Source: Curvibacter sp. (GTDB lineage Bacteria > Pseudomonadota > Gammaproteobacteria > Burkholderiales > Burkholderiaceae_C). From it: a stretch of DNA of 64,000 nt. The stretch spans positions 1 through 64,000 of the forward strand of contig REAW01000012.1 of assembly GCA_004293725.1 (NCBI GenBank). The letters are read 5' to 3'. A program made the translations under genes and the position numbers. The notes below the pieces were generated by a model. It did no database searches. It had not been told where the DNA came from and was given only the letters and a program-made list of their open reading frames with translations. Shown piece after piece: positions 47,726 to 55,901 of this stretch (the first letter of the stretch is position 1; every line of letters begins with the position of its first letter).

Positions 47726-47762
47726 CATCGTTAGCGCTCAAGCACCGCCTGAGCCCGGGCGC

Positions 47763-48635
47763 TCAGGCCTTCTTCCAAATCACCAGCCCAATGCCGCCCA
47801 AGATGGCGCAGCCCGAGAGCGCCATCGGCCAGGTAGCCGCCTCGCCCAGCAGCACTACGCCACCCACAGCCGCAATCACCGGCACGCTGAGCTGCACCGT
47901 GGCGGCGTGGGTCGCTTGCAGCGTGGGCAACACCCGGTACCACACGGCATAGCCGACACCCGATGTCAGCGCACCCGATGCCAACGCATACACCAAGCCA
48001 CTGCTGGTGATGTGGAGCTGCGGCAGCGCTACCGCACTGAGCACCAGCGCCATGGGCACGGTGCGAATGAAGTTGCCTGCCGTTACCGCCGTAGGGTCCG
48101 CGCCACCTTGCGTGGGCTGGCGCCGGCCCAGTAGCGAGTAAGCGCCCCAGGCCACCCCGGCACCCAGCATGGCCGCAGAGCCTGCCAAGCCCGGCGTTGC
48201 TACGCCTGGCAACATCAGCACCACCAGCCCCGCAACCGCCAGCGCAAAGCCACCCAGCTGCTGCGGGCTCAAGCGCTCGCCCCGGTACAGGCCCCAGGCA
48301 ATCATGGTGGCCTGCACCGCACCAAACAGCAGCAGCGCGCCCGTGGCCGCCGACATGCTGAGGTAAGCAAACGAGAACCCGGCCGCATACACAAACAAAG
48401 CCAAAGCCGACCAGCCATCACCCGGCAGCGCTGCGGTGCGTGCGCCCTGCGGGCTTGGTTTGCGCTGCAGCCACACCAGGGCGGCCAGGGTGATTGCGCC
48501 AGACACCAAACGCACAGTGGTGAAACTGGCCGCATCCATGGCGCCACCTTTAAGCGCGACGCGGCACAACAGCGAGTTGCCCGCAAAGGCCAGCATTGCC
48601 AGCGCCAGCAGCGATAGATTGAACAGAGAGCCCAT
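47763..48635 (-). CDS. EamA/DMT family transporter (paralog of 36859..37731)
   Basis: FAGNSLLCRVALKGGAMDAASFTTVRLVSGAITLAALVWLQRKP... Confidence 0.9.
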   Translation of the reverse strand: MGSLFNLSLLALAMLAFAGNSLLCRVALKGGAMDAASFTTVRLVSGAITLAALVWLQRKPSPQGARTAALPGDGWSALALFVYAAGFSFAYLSMSAATGALLLFGAVQATMIAWGLYRGERLSPQQLGGFALAVAGLVVLMLPGVATPGLAGSAAMLGAGVAWGAYSLLGRRQPTQGGADPTAVTAGNFIRTVPMALVLSAVALPQLHITSSGLVYALASGALTSGVGYAVWYRVLPTLQATHAATVQLSVPVIAAVGGVVLLGEAATWPMALSGCAILGGIGLVIWKKA

Positions 48636-48699
48636 GGCGCAGCAGTGTACGCCCGAGGAAACTTTGGTATAGAAAGTGCCGCTAGCGCTCGTTTTATAT

Positions 48700-48728
48700 G
48701 CGCTAGAAGCTACTAAAAGCGTAGCAAA
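48700..48728 (+). repeat. Dispersed repeat copy 10 (DUF924-linked unit D)
   Basis: GCGCTAGAAGCTACTAAAAGCGTAGCAAA, 44 nt before the DUF924 stop codon. Confidence 0.7.
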
Positions 48729-48743
48729 CCTGCTGGCGAAAAC

Positions 48744-48803
48744 CTAGAACGAAGCCCCCGGTTCGCTCGGACCAGCCAGATCCTCGGGTGTGGCTTTGGC
48801 GAG
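48744..48803 (-). pseudogene. DUF924 C-terminal fragment D (about 19 codons)
   Basis: LAKATPEDLAGPSEPGASF* in the frame homologous to RTSSAEELAFLSEPGSSF*. Confidence 0.55.
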
Positions 48804-48821
48804 CGCCAGTGCCAAACTGAG

Positions 48822-49358
48822 ATGCAGCAAAATATCTCCATGCTGTATTTGAAATGCACCGGCGCCGTGCAAAAAGTCTTGGGCCTGTCAAAAGCTTCGT
48901 TCATTGATGCGATGCCTAGCGCGGCTCCGCTGGGCAACTGGTACATCCATCGCTTTGACATTGGGCGGCGCAAGGCCTATGTCTTCATGAGCGAGGTGAG
49001 CTTGCTGTCGTTCATCTTGTTTCAGGGCAAGAAGCCTGTAACGGCAGAGTCGCTGCCCAACATGATGCTCGCGGGGCTGCAGCAGCTGCTCCAAATGCGC
49101 GGCATCAGCGAGGATGCCATTGACCGGGCGCTGGCTCCGTATCACGAAGGCCGGTTTGCCAAAACCGAGAACCGCTCAGACCTGGGCTCGCTCAACGACT
49201 TGGTGCAGCGCTACCAATGGATCATTGAAGACGATGGTGGGTTGGACCAGTGCGACCTCACGCAGATCATCATGGGCACCAACGCCATGCCACAGCGCAG
49301 GCTGGGTTGGTGTACTTCGTGGGAGATAACCGAAAGCAAAATTCAGTTGCTTAACTGA
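48822..49358 (+). CDS. DUF6933-like protein
   Basis: 178 aa: MLYLKCTGAVQKVLGL...LGNWYIHRFDIGRRKAYVFMSEVSLLSFILFQGKK. Confidence 0.65.
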   Translation: MQQNISMLYLKCTGAVQKVLGLSKASFIDAMPSAAPLGNWYIHRFDIGRRKAYVFMSEVSLLSFILFQGKKPVTAESLPNMMLAGLQQLLQMRGISEDAIDRALAPYHEGRFAKTENRSDLGSLNDLVQRYQWIIEDDGGLDQCDLTQIIMGTNAMPQRRLGWCTSWEITESKIQLLN

Positions 49359-49421
49359 GTGAACTGCATCGGCAGGGTGGGGAATTGCATGCCAAAAAGG
49401 ACCCTGGCGCCCGTAATACCT

Positions 49422-49450
49422 GCGCAAGTAGCTACTAAAAGCGTAGCAAA
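49422..49450 (+). repeat. Dispersed repeat copy 11 (DUF924-linked unit E)
   Basis: GCGCAAGTAGCTACTAAAAGCGTAGCAAA, 44 nt before the DUF924 stop codon. Confidence 0.7.
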
Positions 49451-49465
49451 CCAGCTGCCGCAAGC

Positions 49466-49751
49466 TTACAACGAACACCCCGGCTCGCTCAGATAAGCCA
49501 CCTCATCTGCACTGGAGGTGCGGCCCAGGAGGGCGTTGCGGTGGGGGGATCGGTTTGAGGGGGCGCGTATGGCTTCGTCCTAGGAAGCGCCTTTGGCGAA
49601 GTACCGCATGGGGCACACTCACATTACGGTTTGATGTAAGTTGCGCCGCGTTTGGTCTGGCTGCCCCGCCAATAGACCGGCACTGCATCCCGCAGTTCAC
49701 GAAGGGTAGCTCTTCGAACCAGAAGTGGAGGATGGATTGGGGTGTATTCAC
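49466..49751 (-). pseudogene. DUF924 pseudogene E, central region replaced
   Basis: Start retained (MNTPQSILHFWFEEL) and 3' end retained (PHRNALLGRTSSADEVAYLSEPGCSL*), separated by about 150 bp of unrelated sequence instead of about 420-450 bp of DUF924. Confidence 0.75.
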
Positions 49752-50032
49752 GCTGCGGAATGCACCACGGACAGTTCATGCACTTTGGCAGGGGAAATTT
49801 CCAGCCCATTGGGCCAGCACAGTGCGCCAGCGTCAATGAAAACACGGGCGAAGTAAGCGTCGTCGCGTAGCTTGTCCAGCAGTGGGCCGGAGCGTGTCGC
49901 AAGATAAGCCGCAGCGTCGAACATACCTTGCGTGTGATCACTGAAGTCCAGCTCCAGTTTGAAGTTGCTGATAGGGCGGGCGTTGAGAACTTTAATCACG
50001 GTCAGCTCCTTGAATGCGATCCAGCGGCTCAA
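49748..50032 (-). CDS. DUF2442 domain protein
   Basis: IKVLNARPISNFKLELDFSDHTQGMFDAAAYLATRSGPLLDKLRDDAYFARVFIDAGALCWPNGLEISPAKVHEL. Confidence 0.88.
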   Translation of the reverse strand: MSRWIAFKELTVIKVLNARPISNFKLELDFSDHTQGMFDAAAYLATRSGPLLDKLRDDAYFARVFIDAGALCWPNGLEISPAKVHELSVVHSAA

Positions 50033-50129
50033 AGCGTTGGGCGCGTTGCCAATTGTCTTGCAACTCGGCTTGATGCACCAGACATCATTCCGTTTATGTT
50101 CCCAATGGGCCGTTCAAGCCGTGGATACT

Positions 50130-50155
50130 GCGGGAGCAGCTACTAAAAACGTAGC
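50130..50155 (+). repeat. Dispersed repeat copy 12 (DUF924-linked unit F)
   Basis: GCGGGAGCAGCTACTAAAAACGTAGC, 42 nt before the DUF924 stop codon. Confidence 0.65.
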
Positions 50156-50171
50156 GTCAGCAATGCCAGCC

Positions 50172-50711
50172 CTAAAAGGAGGACCCAGGCTCGCTCAAGA
50201 AAGCCAGCTCTTCCGCACTAGAGGCGCGCCCCAGAATCGCGTTGCGGTGGGGGTAGCGGCCAAAGCGGTCGATTATTGTCTTGTGGCGCAGCTCGAAGTT
50301 CAGGTTGTCTTGTATGCCCAACTGCGTAAACAGCGCCACCGCCTGCGTATGCACCAGCGCGGACTCGCTGTGCATGTAGGGCATGTAGGCAAACACGCGC
50401 TGCGCTTCAGGCAGGCTGCGGTCCTGCCCACTGGCCACCAGCTCTTGCGCCAACACCAGCGCCAGCGCGTCCTGCGCAAAGGCGCGCGGCGTGTCGCGGT
50501 AGACGTTGCGCGAGAACTGGTCCAACACGATGATCTCCGCCAGCCGTCCCTCAGCCGTTGTGCGCCACGCAAACAGCTCACACCGCGCCGCCGCCTCCAG
50601 CGTGTCGCCAAAGCGGGTGCGGATGGTTTCGTCCAGCGCGGCGTCTTTGACGAAGTGCTGCTTGGCGGTTAGTTCTTCGAACCAGAAGTGGAGGATGGGT
50701 TGGGGTTGCAT
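50172..50711 (-). CDS. DUF924 family protein (intact copy F)
   Basis: Full-length; about 90% identical by eye to the copy at 42114..42653. Confidence 0.93.
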   Translation of the reverse strand: MQPQPILHFWFEELTAKQHFVKDAALDETIRTRFGDTLEAAARCELFAWRTTAEGRLAEIIVLDQFSRNVYRDTPRAFAQDALALVLAQELVASGQDRSLPEAQRVFAYMPYMHSESALVHTQAVALFTQLGIQDNLNFELRHKTIIDRFGRYPHRNAILGRASSAEELAFLSEPGSSF

Positions 50712-50729
50712 GAATATCAGAACGCCTGT

Positions 50730-52025
50730 TTACAGCCGAACGTATTCCAGTGACAAGTTGGCAACGAGTCGGTGAAAGTCCTGCAATCCGCCGCTTGCAT
50801 GCTGACTTGGCAATGTCCGTTCCAACGGATTCTGGGATCTTTTGTCCGCATCCTCGTAGGTTTCTGGTTCTGACCCGTAAATAAACACGTCACGCATGAA
50901 CTCAACTATGCGATTCTTTCCGTGTCGAGCATTCCTGAGACGTTTCACTTCGAGTTCAAATGAAGAGAGCGTTCCATTGCGCAAGGCGGCTAGCTGCTCT
51001 GGGTGCGTCAATTTCAACAGCAAGGCATAGCCATACATGTGGGGATCAAAGGAGTCTTTGTTCGGAGCAATTTGCCAGAGTAACAGGGCGCTCTCAATGT
51101 CTCGAAAACTGGCATCGAATACTGGAGCCAATTCCGCTAAAGATGATCGAAACTCGTATTCAGTGGAGGAGTTTGTGCCTCCGTAAGTAGATTCGATGAA
51201 TTTTGCGATGAGCCTGCTTTGATCGCGGTACTGATAGATGGGTCTATCTGCCACGGGTAATCCAACTGTGAGAGAGAAAAACTTTTTCAAATACTCCGAT
51301 GGATTGATGTCGTGTCCGTATGTCTTTTTAATGGCGCTATGAAGCGCAGGACTATGGATGAAAAAAAGGAAAACTACGTTCGGAACGTCGAACAAGTGCT
51401 TAACTCGTTCAAGCATTTCCAGTGCATAACTAGGGCGGCAGCGGTCTAGTTCGTCGATAACAACGATCAGTGGTGCGTTCTTCGGGTTTGCAGTCGCCAG
51501 TTCCGAAAGTTTCTTTTTGAAAATTTCTGTTGTAGCGGTGGTTTGTGCGAAGGATTCAAGCATTTGAGCAATGGCTTTCTCGCTCGCCTCACCACTTGCA
51601 TCAATCGCTGCTTCCATTAGCTCGTCGGCATCAACTCCAATAGCTCGTCCTCCAACCCGCACGAGCCCCTTTCCAATAGCGGGAAGTGTTACCTTTAGTA
51701 CCTTAATTGCTGCATCTTTTAGATTCGATACTTCTACAGCGTGTTCTTGTGATGCTTCAAGGATTGCAGAGGTAACAACTGCAAATGGATCTTGGTGATA
51801 GTCAAATTGAAATGCATCTACATAGACACAACGTCCAACTCGCGAGTCGTTTCTGAAGTGTTCAGGAAGTCTTTTTGCAATCCACGACTTTCCTGTTCCC
51901 CAAGGTGCATCTACCGCTATTACGCGACCAGCCGGAGAAACGGCTGCAGACGCAAGGCTAGTCGCATAACCCAGCAGTAAATCTGCAAACTTCTGCCTAC
52001 CAAGATCGTCTTTCGTGAAATCCAT
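50730..52025 (-). CDS. KAP-family P-loop NTPase
   Basis: VIAVDAPWGTGKSWIAKRL Walker A; APLIVVIDELDRCRPSYALEMLERVKHLFDVPNVVFLFFI Walker B/KAP signature; visibly more AT-rich than its flanks. Confidence 0.9.
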   Translation of the reverse strand: MDFTKDDLGRQKFADLLLGYATSLASAAVSPAGRVIAVDAPWGTGKSWIAKRLPEHFRNDSRVGRCVYVDAFQFDYHQDPFAVVTSAILEASQEHAVEVSNLKDAAIKVLKVTLPAIGKGLVRVGGRAIGVDADELMEAAIDASGEASEKAIAQMLESFAQTTATTEIFKKKLSELATANPKNAPLIVVIDELDRCRPSYALEMLERVKHLFDVPNVVFLFFIHSPALHSAIKKTYGHDINPSEYLKKFFSLTVGLPVADRPIYQYRDQSRLIAKFIESTYGGTNSSTEYEFRSSLAELAPVFDASFRDIESALLLWQIAPNKDSFDPHMYGYALLLKLTHPEQLAALRNGTLSSFELEVKRLRNARHGKNRIVEFMRDVFIYGSEPETYEDADKRSQNPLERTLPSQHASGGLQDFHRLVANLSLEYVRL

Positions 52026-52062
52026 TTTGGCAGCCCTTGCTATTCGTCGAAAGTGGCTGTCA

Positions 52063-53874
52063 TCATTTGCCCCAACTATCCTTCAACCCCACCGCCAAGT
52101 TAAACACCGGCTTGCTGCCCTGCACGTGATCCACCCGATCCGCCACAAAGTACCCATGCCGTTCAAACTGAAACTTCTGGTCTGGCGCAGCATTTGCCAA
52201 TGAAGGCTCAACGATCGCGGTCACTACCTTCAGGCTGTTGGGGTTCAGGCTCTCGATGAAGTCCTTGCCGCCCGCGTCGGGCTGCGCGTCGCTGAACAGG
52301 CGGTCGTACATGCGTACTTCGGCGTTCACGCCATTGGCCACGCCCACCCAGGTGATGGCGGCTTTTACCTTCACCAAGTCACTGCCCGTTGTGCCGCTCT
52401 TGGTGTCGGGCACCACAGTGGCCAGCACTTCGGTGATGACGCCATTAGCATCTTTGGTGCAGCCGGTGCATTCGATCACGTAGCCGCCCTTCAGGCGCAC
52501 CTTGTTGCCGGGGAACAAGCGCTTGTAGCCCTTGGGGGGCACTTCTTCAAAGTCTTCGCGCTCTATCCACACCTCTTTGCCGATGGTGAAGTGGCGTGTG
52601 GGCGATTCCACTCCCTCGGGCGGGTGGGGCAGGGCGGGCTGGGTGCAGGGCTCCAGATGGCCGGCACCCATCACGTCGTCCCAGTTGGTTAGCACCAGCT
52701 TCACGGGGTTCAGCACGGCCATGCCGCGGTGGGCCACAGTTTCCAAGTCTTCGCGCAGGCAGCCTTCCAGGGTGCTGTAGTCAATCCAGCTGTCGCTTTT
52801 GGTCACGCCAATGCGTTCGGCAAACAGTTGCAGGCTGGCGGGTGTGTAGCCACGGCGGCGCAGGCCGACGATCGTGGGCATGCGGGGGTCGTCCCAACCG
52901 TTGACCTTGTGGTCGTACACCAGTTGCGCCAGCTTGCGTTTGCTGGTGATCACATAGGTCAGGTTCAGGCGGGCAAACTCGTATTGCTTGGGCGCGGGGT
53001 GGGCCAGCAGGCCGCCTTCGCACAGGCGGTCCATCAGCCAGTCGTAAAACGGGCGCTGGTCTTCAAACTCCAGCGTGCACAGGCTGTGGGTGATTTGCTC
53101 CAGTGCGTCCTCAATGGGGTGCGCAAAGGTGTACATGGGGTAGATGCACCAGGTGTCGCCCGTGTTGTGGTGCGTGGCGCGGCGGATGCGGTAGATGGCC
53201 GGGTCGCGCATGTTGATGTTGGGGCTGGCCATGTCGATCTTGGCGCGCAGCACCATGCTGCCATCTTCATGCTTGCCGTCGCGCATTTCGCGAAAGCGGG
53301 CCAGGTTCTCGGCAGGCGTGCGGGCTCTGAAAGGGCTGTCCACACCGGGCTTGGAAAAGTCGCCACGGTTGATGCGGATTTGCTCCACGGTTTGCTCGTC
53401 CACATAGGCGTGGCCAGCACCTATCAGTGCTTCTGCAGCGCGGTACATGAAGCCAAAGTAGTCGCTGGCCTGGTAGGCGGCAGCGCCGGGGGCGCCGTTC
53501 CAGTCAAAGCCGAGCCACTTCACAGCGTCTATGATGCTGTTCACATATTCGGTGTCTTCTTTTTCGGGGTTGGTGTCGTCAAAGCGCAGGTGGCACACGC
53601 CACCGTAGTCGCGCGCCAGGCCAAAGTTGATGCAAATGCTCTTGGCGTGGCCAATGTGCAGGTAGCCATTGGGTTCGGGCGGAAAGCGGGTGCGGATTTT
53701 GGCGGGGTCGGGCTGGCCAGCGGCGTGGTGCGCGGCGTCGCCGGGGGTGCCGGCCCAGCGGCGGCTGGCGTAGGTGCCTTTTTCCAGGTCAGACTCAATA
53801 ATCTGGCGCAAAAAGTTGCTGGGTTTGACGGTTTCGGTGCTGTTGGCGGGGGATGCAGGGGTATTGGCGCTCAT
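52063..53874 (-). CDS. glnS: Glutaminyl-tRNA synthetase
   Basis: NFLRQIIESDLEKGTYASRRW...RFPPEPNGYLHIGHAKSICINFGLA...LVVDH-type tail; HIGH-type motif. Confidence 0.95.
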   Translation of the reverse strand: MSANTPASPANSTETVKPSNFLRQIIESDLEKGTYASRRWAGTPGDAAHHAAGQPDPAKIRTRFPPEPNGYLHIGHAKSICINFGLARDYGGVCHLRFDDTNPEKEDTEYVNSIIDAVKWLGFDWNGAPGAAAYQASDYFGFMYRAAEALIGAGHAYVDEQTVEQIRINRGDFSKPGVDSPFRARTPAENLARFREMRDGKHEDGSMVLRAKIDMASPNINMRDPAIYRIRRATHHNTGDTWCIYPMYTFAHPIEDALEQITHSLCTLEFEDQRPFYDWLMDRLCEGGLLAHPAPKQYEFARLNLTYVITSKRKLAQLVYDHKVNGWDDPRMPTIVGLRRRGYTPASLQLFAERIGVTKSDSWIDYSTLEGCLREDLETVAHRGMAVLNPVKLVLTNWDDVMGAGHLEPCTQPALPHPPEGVESPTRHFTIGKEVWIEREDFEEVPPKGYKRLFPGNKVRLKGGYVIECTGCTKDANGVITEVLATVVPDTKSGTTGSDLVKVKAAITWVGVANGVNAEVRMYDRLFSDAQPDAGGKDFIESLNPNSLKVVTAIVEPSLANAAPDQKFQFERHGYFVADRVDHVQGSKPVFNLAVGLKDSWGK

Positions 53875-53955
53875 ACAACGATTCTAGACGGCGCTTTCCT
53901 TTGCAAAGCCTCCCCCGTACACTGTGTCGTAAGACTTCATCAATTCCTTTTCTAA

Positions 53956-54882
53956 TTGACTACAGCTCTGTCCCACGCCGTACCCGCCGACCTGGTGCAG
54001 CACATGGCGCGTCTGTATGACCAGTCGCCTCTGCTGGTGGCCCTGTTTGACGTGCAAGACGTCATGCTCTACGCCAACGTGGCGTGGCGTGAGACCTTTG
54101 GCCTGACGGACCAGTTGCCCATTACCTGGTCCAACCTGATGCGGCATTGCCGCGCCACGGGCAAGGGTGTGAATATCCGCACCAATGATTTTGAGGCTTG
54201 GCTCACGTCCACCCGCTCGCGGCGCGGCAAGATGCCGTTTCGCACCTTTGAGGGCGATATGTGCGACGGCCGCTGGTTCAATGTGACCGAAACTATGGAC
54301 GAGCAGGGCTGGATGCTGTGTGTTGCGTTTGACATCACCAGCATGCGTGTGGGGTCGCGCAACCTGCGGCTCGCCCGCGACGGCGCCTTGCGCGCCGCGC
54401 AGGTGGATGCGCTTACCGGTGTGAGCAACCGGGCCCATCTGTTGCAGCAGCTCGACACCCGCTTGCAGGAGCTGCGCCAACGCCAGCAGCCCTGCGGCCT
54501 AGTGATGCTGGACCTGGATAACTTCAAGCAGATCAACGACACCTACGGCCATAGCGCGGGCGACACGGTGCTGGTGCACTTTGCGCGCCTGGTAGAGGCC
54601 ACATTGCGCCGGGGCGATGGCTTCGGGCGCATTGGCGGTGAAGAATTCATGCTGCTGTTGCCCAACATCACCCCCGAGGCGCTGACACATGCCGTGAGCC
54701 GCGTGCTGGAGTTGCTGCGCACCGCCCACCCCTTGTTGCAGGCACCGCAGTTCCACTACACCTGCTCCGCCGGGCTGGCCATGCTGGATTCGAGCCAGGA
54801 GCCTGCGGACAACATGCGCCGCGCCGATGCCGCGTTGTACAAAGCCAAGGCCGCGGGGCGCGACCGGCTGGAGTGGGGCTAG
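53956..54882 (+). CDS. PAS-GGDEF diguanylate cyclase (TTG start)
   Basis: DALTGVSNRAHLLQQLD...LDNFKQINDTYGHSAGDTVLVHFA...GRIGGEEFMLLLP. Confidence 0.92.
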   Translation: MTTALSHAVPADLVQHMARLYDQSPLLVALFDVQDVMLYANVAWRETFGLTDQLPITWSNLMRHCRATGKGVNIRTNDFEAWLTSTRSRRGKMPFRTFEGDMCDGRWFNVTETMDEQGWMLCVAFDITSMRVGSRNLRLARDGALRAAQVDALTGVSNRAHLLQQLDTRLQELRQRQQPCGLVMLDLDNFKQINDTYGHSAGDTVLVHFARLVEATLRRGDGFGRIGGEEFMLLLPNITPEALTHAVSRVLELLRTAHPLLQAPQFHYTCSAGLAMLDSSQEPADNMRRADAALYKAKAAGRDRLEWG

Positions 54883-54892
54883 GCCCAAGGAC

Positions 54893-55840
54893 CTAGGCGG
54901 TGCTGCCGTTGTGCCAGCCGGTGAGCTGCACCAGCCGCTCTAGCGCAAAGGCACCGAGCACGGAGTTGCCTTTGGCGTCCAGCTCCGGTGCCCACACCGC
55001 CACGGTGCCTATGCCCGGCGCCACTGCCACAATGCCGCCACCCACGCCGGTCTTCACCGGCAGGCCAATGCGATAGGCAAAGTCACCCGCCGCGTCATAG
55101 GCGCCGCAGGTGAGCAGCAGGGCGTTGACGCGGCGGGCGTCGTCAGCGCTCAAAAACTGTTCGTCAGGCCGGCCGTCGCGGCCCAGATCGCGCCCGGCAT
55201 GGGCCAGGAACATGGTGGCCTGGGCCAGCTGGGCGCAGCTCATCTCGGTGGCGCACTGGCGGCAATAGTTGTCCAGCACCAGCTCGGGCGGGTTCACAAA
55301 GTTGCCGTGGCTTTTCATGAAATAGGCCATGGCCATGTTGCGGTGGGCGGTGTCGCGTTCGCTCTTGGCAACTGCGGCGTTCCAGCTCAGGTCGGGGTCG
55401 TCCGTCAGGCGGCGCAGGGCGCCTAACAGCGCATAGTCCAGGTGCGCGTAGCGGGTGGTCAGTATGTCGGTGATAACCAGGGCGCCCGCATTGATGAACG
55501 GGTTGCGCGGAATGCCTTTTTCTGTTTCCAGCTGCACCATGGAGTTGAACGCCGCGCCCGATGGCTCGCGGCCCACGCGCTTCCACACGTCGTCCCCAAT
55601 GGCCTTGAGCGCCAGCACAAAGGTAAACAACTTGGTGATGCTTTGCAGCGAGAACGGGGTGTGCGCATCGCCCGCGGCGCAGGTGCTGCCATCTACCAGC
55701 GCCACCGCCATGCCGAACTGGCGCGGGTTGACCTGGGCCAGGGCAGGAATGTAGTCTGCCACCCGGCCCTGGCCAAACAGGGGCTGGGCTTCGGTGTGGA
55801 TCTGGTCCAGGATGGCGGGCAGGGGCATAGGGGTTTGCAT
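54893..55840 (-). CDS. glsA: Glutaminase
   Basis: DYIPALAQVNPRQFGMAV...FSLQSITKLFTF...GAAFNSMVQLETEKGIPRNPFINAGALVITD. Confidence 0.95.
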   Translation of the reverse strand: MQTPMPLPAILDQIHTEAQPLFGQGRVADYIPALAQVNPRQFGMAVALVDGSTCAAGDAHTPFSLQSITKLFTFVLALKAIGDDVWKRVGREPSGAAFNSMVQLETEKGIPRNPFINAGALVITDILTTRYAHLDYALLGALRRLTDDPDLSWNAAVAKSERDTAHRNMAMAYFMKSHGNFVNPPELVLDNYCRQCATEMSCAQLAQATMFLAHAGRDLGRDGRPDEQFLSADDARRVNALLLTCGAYDAAGDFAYRIGLPVKTGVGGGIVAVAPGIGTVAVWAPELDAKGNSVLGAFALERLVQLTGWHNGSTA

Positions 55841-55901
55841 GGGCGGATTCTAGGAGCCCGGCTGTGGTACATATGCGTCCAAACCACAGCAGGTATGCAC
55901 C

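Noticed and set aside
49557-49708. A separate gene inside DUF924 pseudogene E
   Set aside because: Short peptide frames here show no recognisable family pattern; left as unidentified sequence.
37795-50155. Classical integron with attC sites
   Set aside because: The repeats lack recognisable RYYYAAC/GTTRRRY core sites, no IntI gene is visible, and the recurrent element includes DUF924 coding sequence, which is unlike attC. The cassette-like description is structural only.
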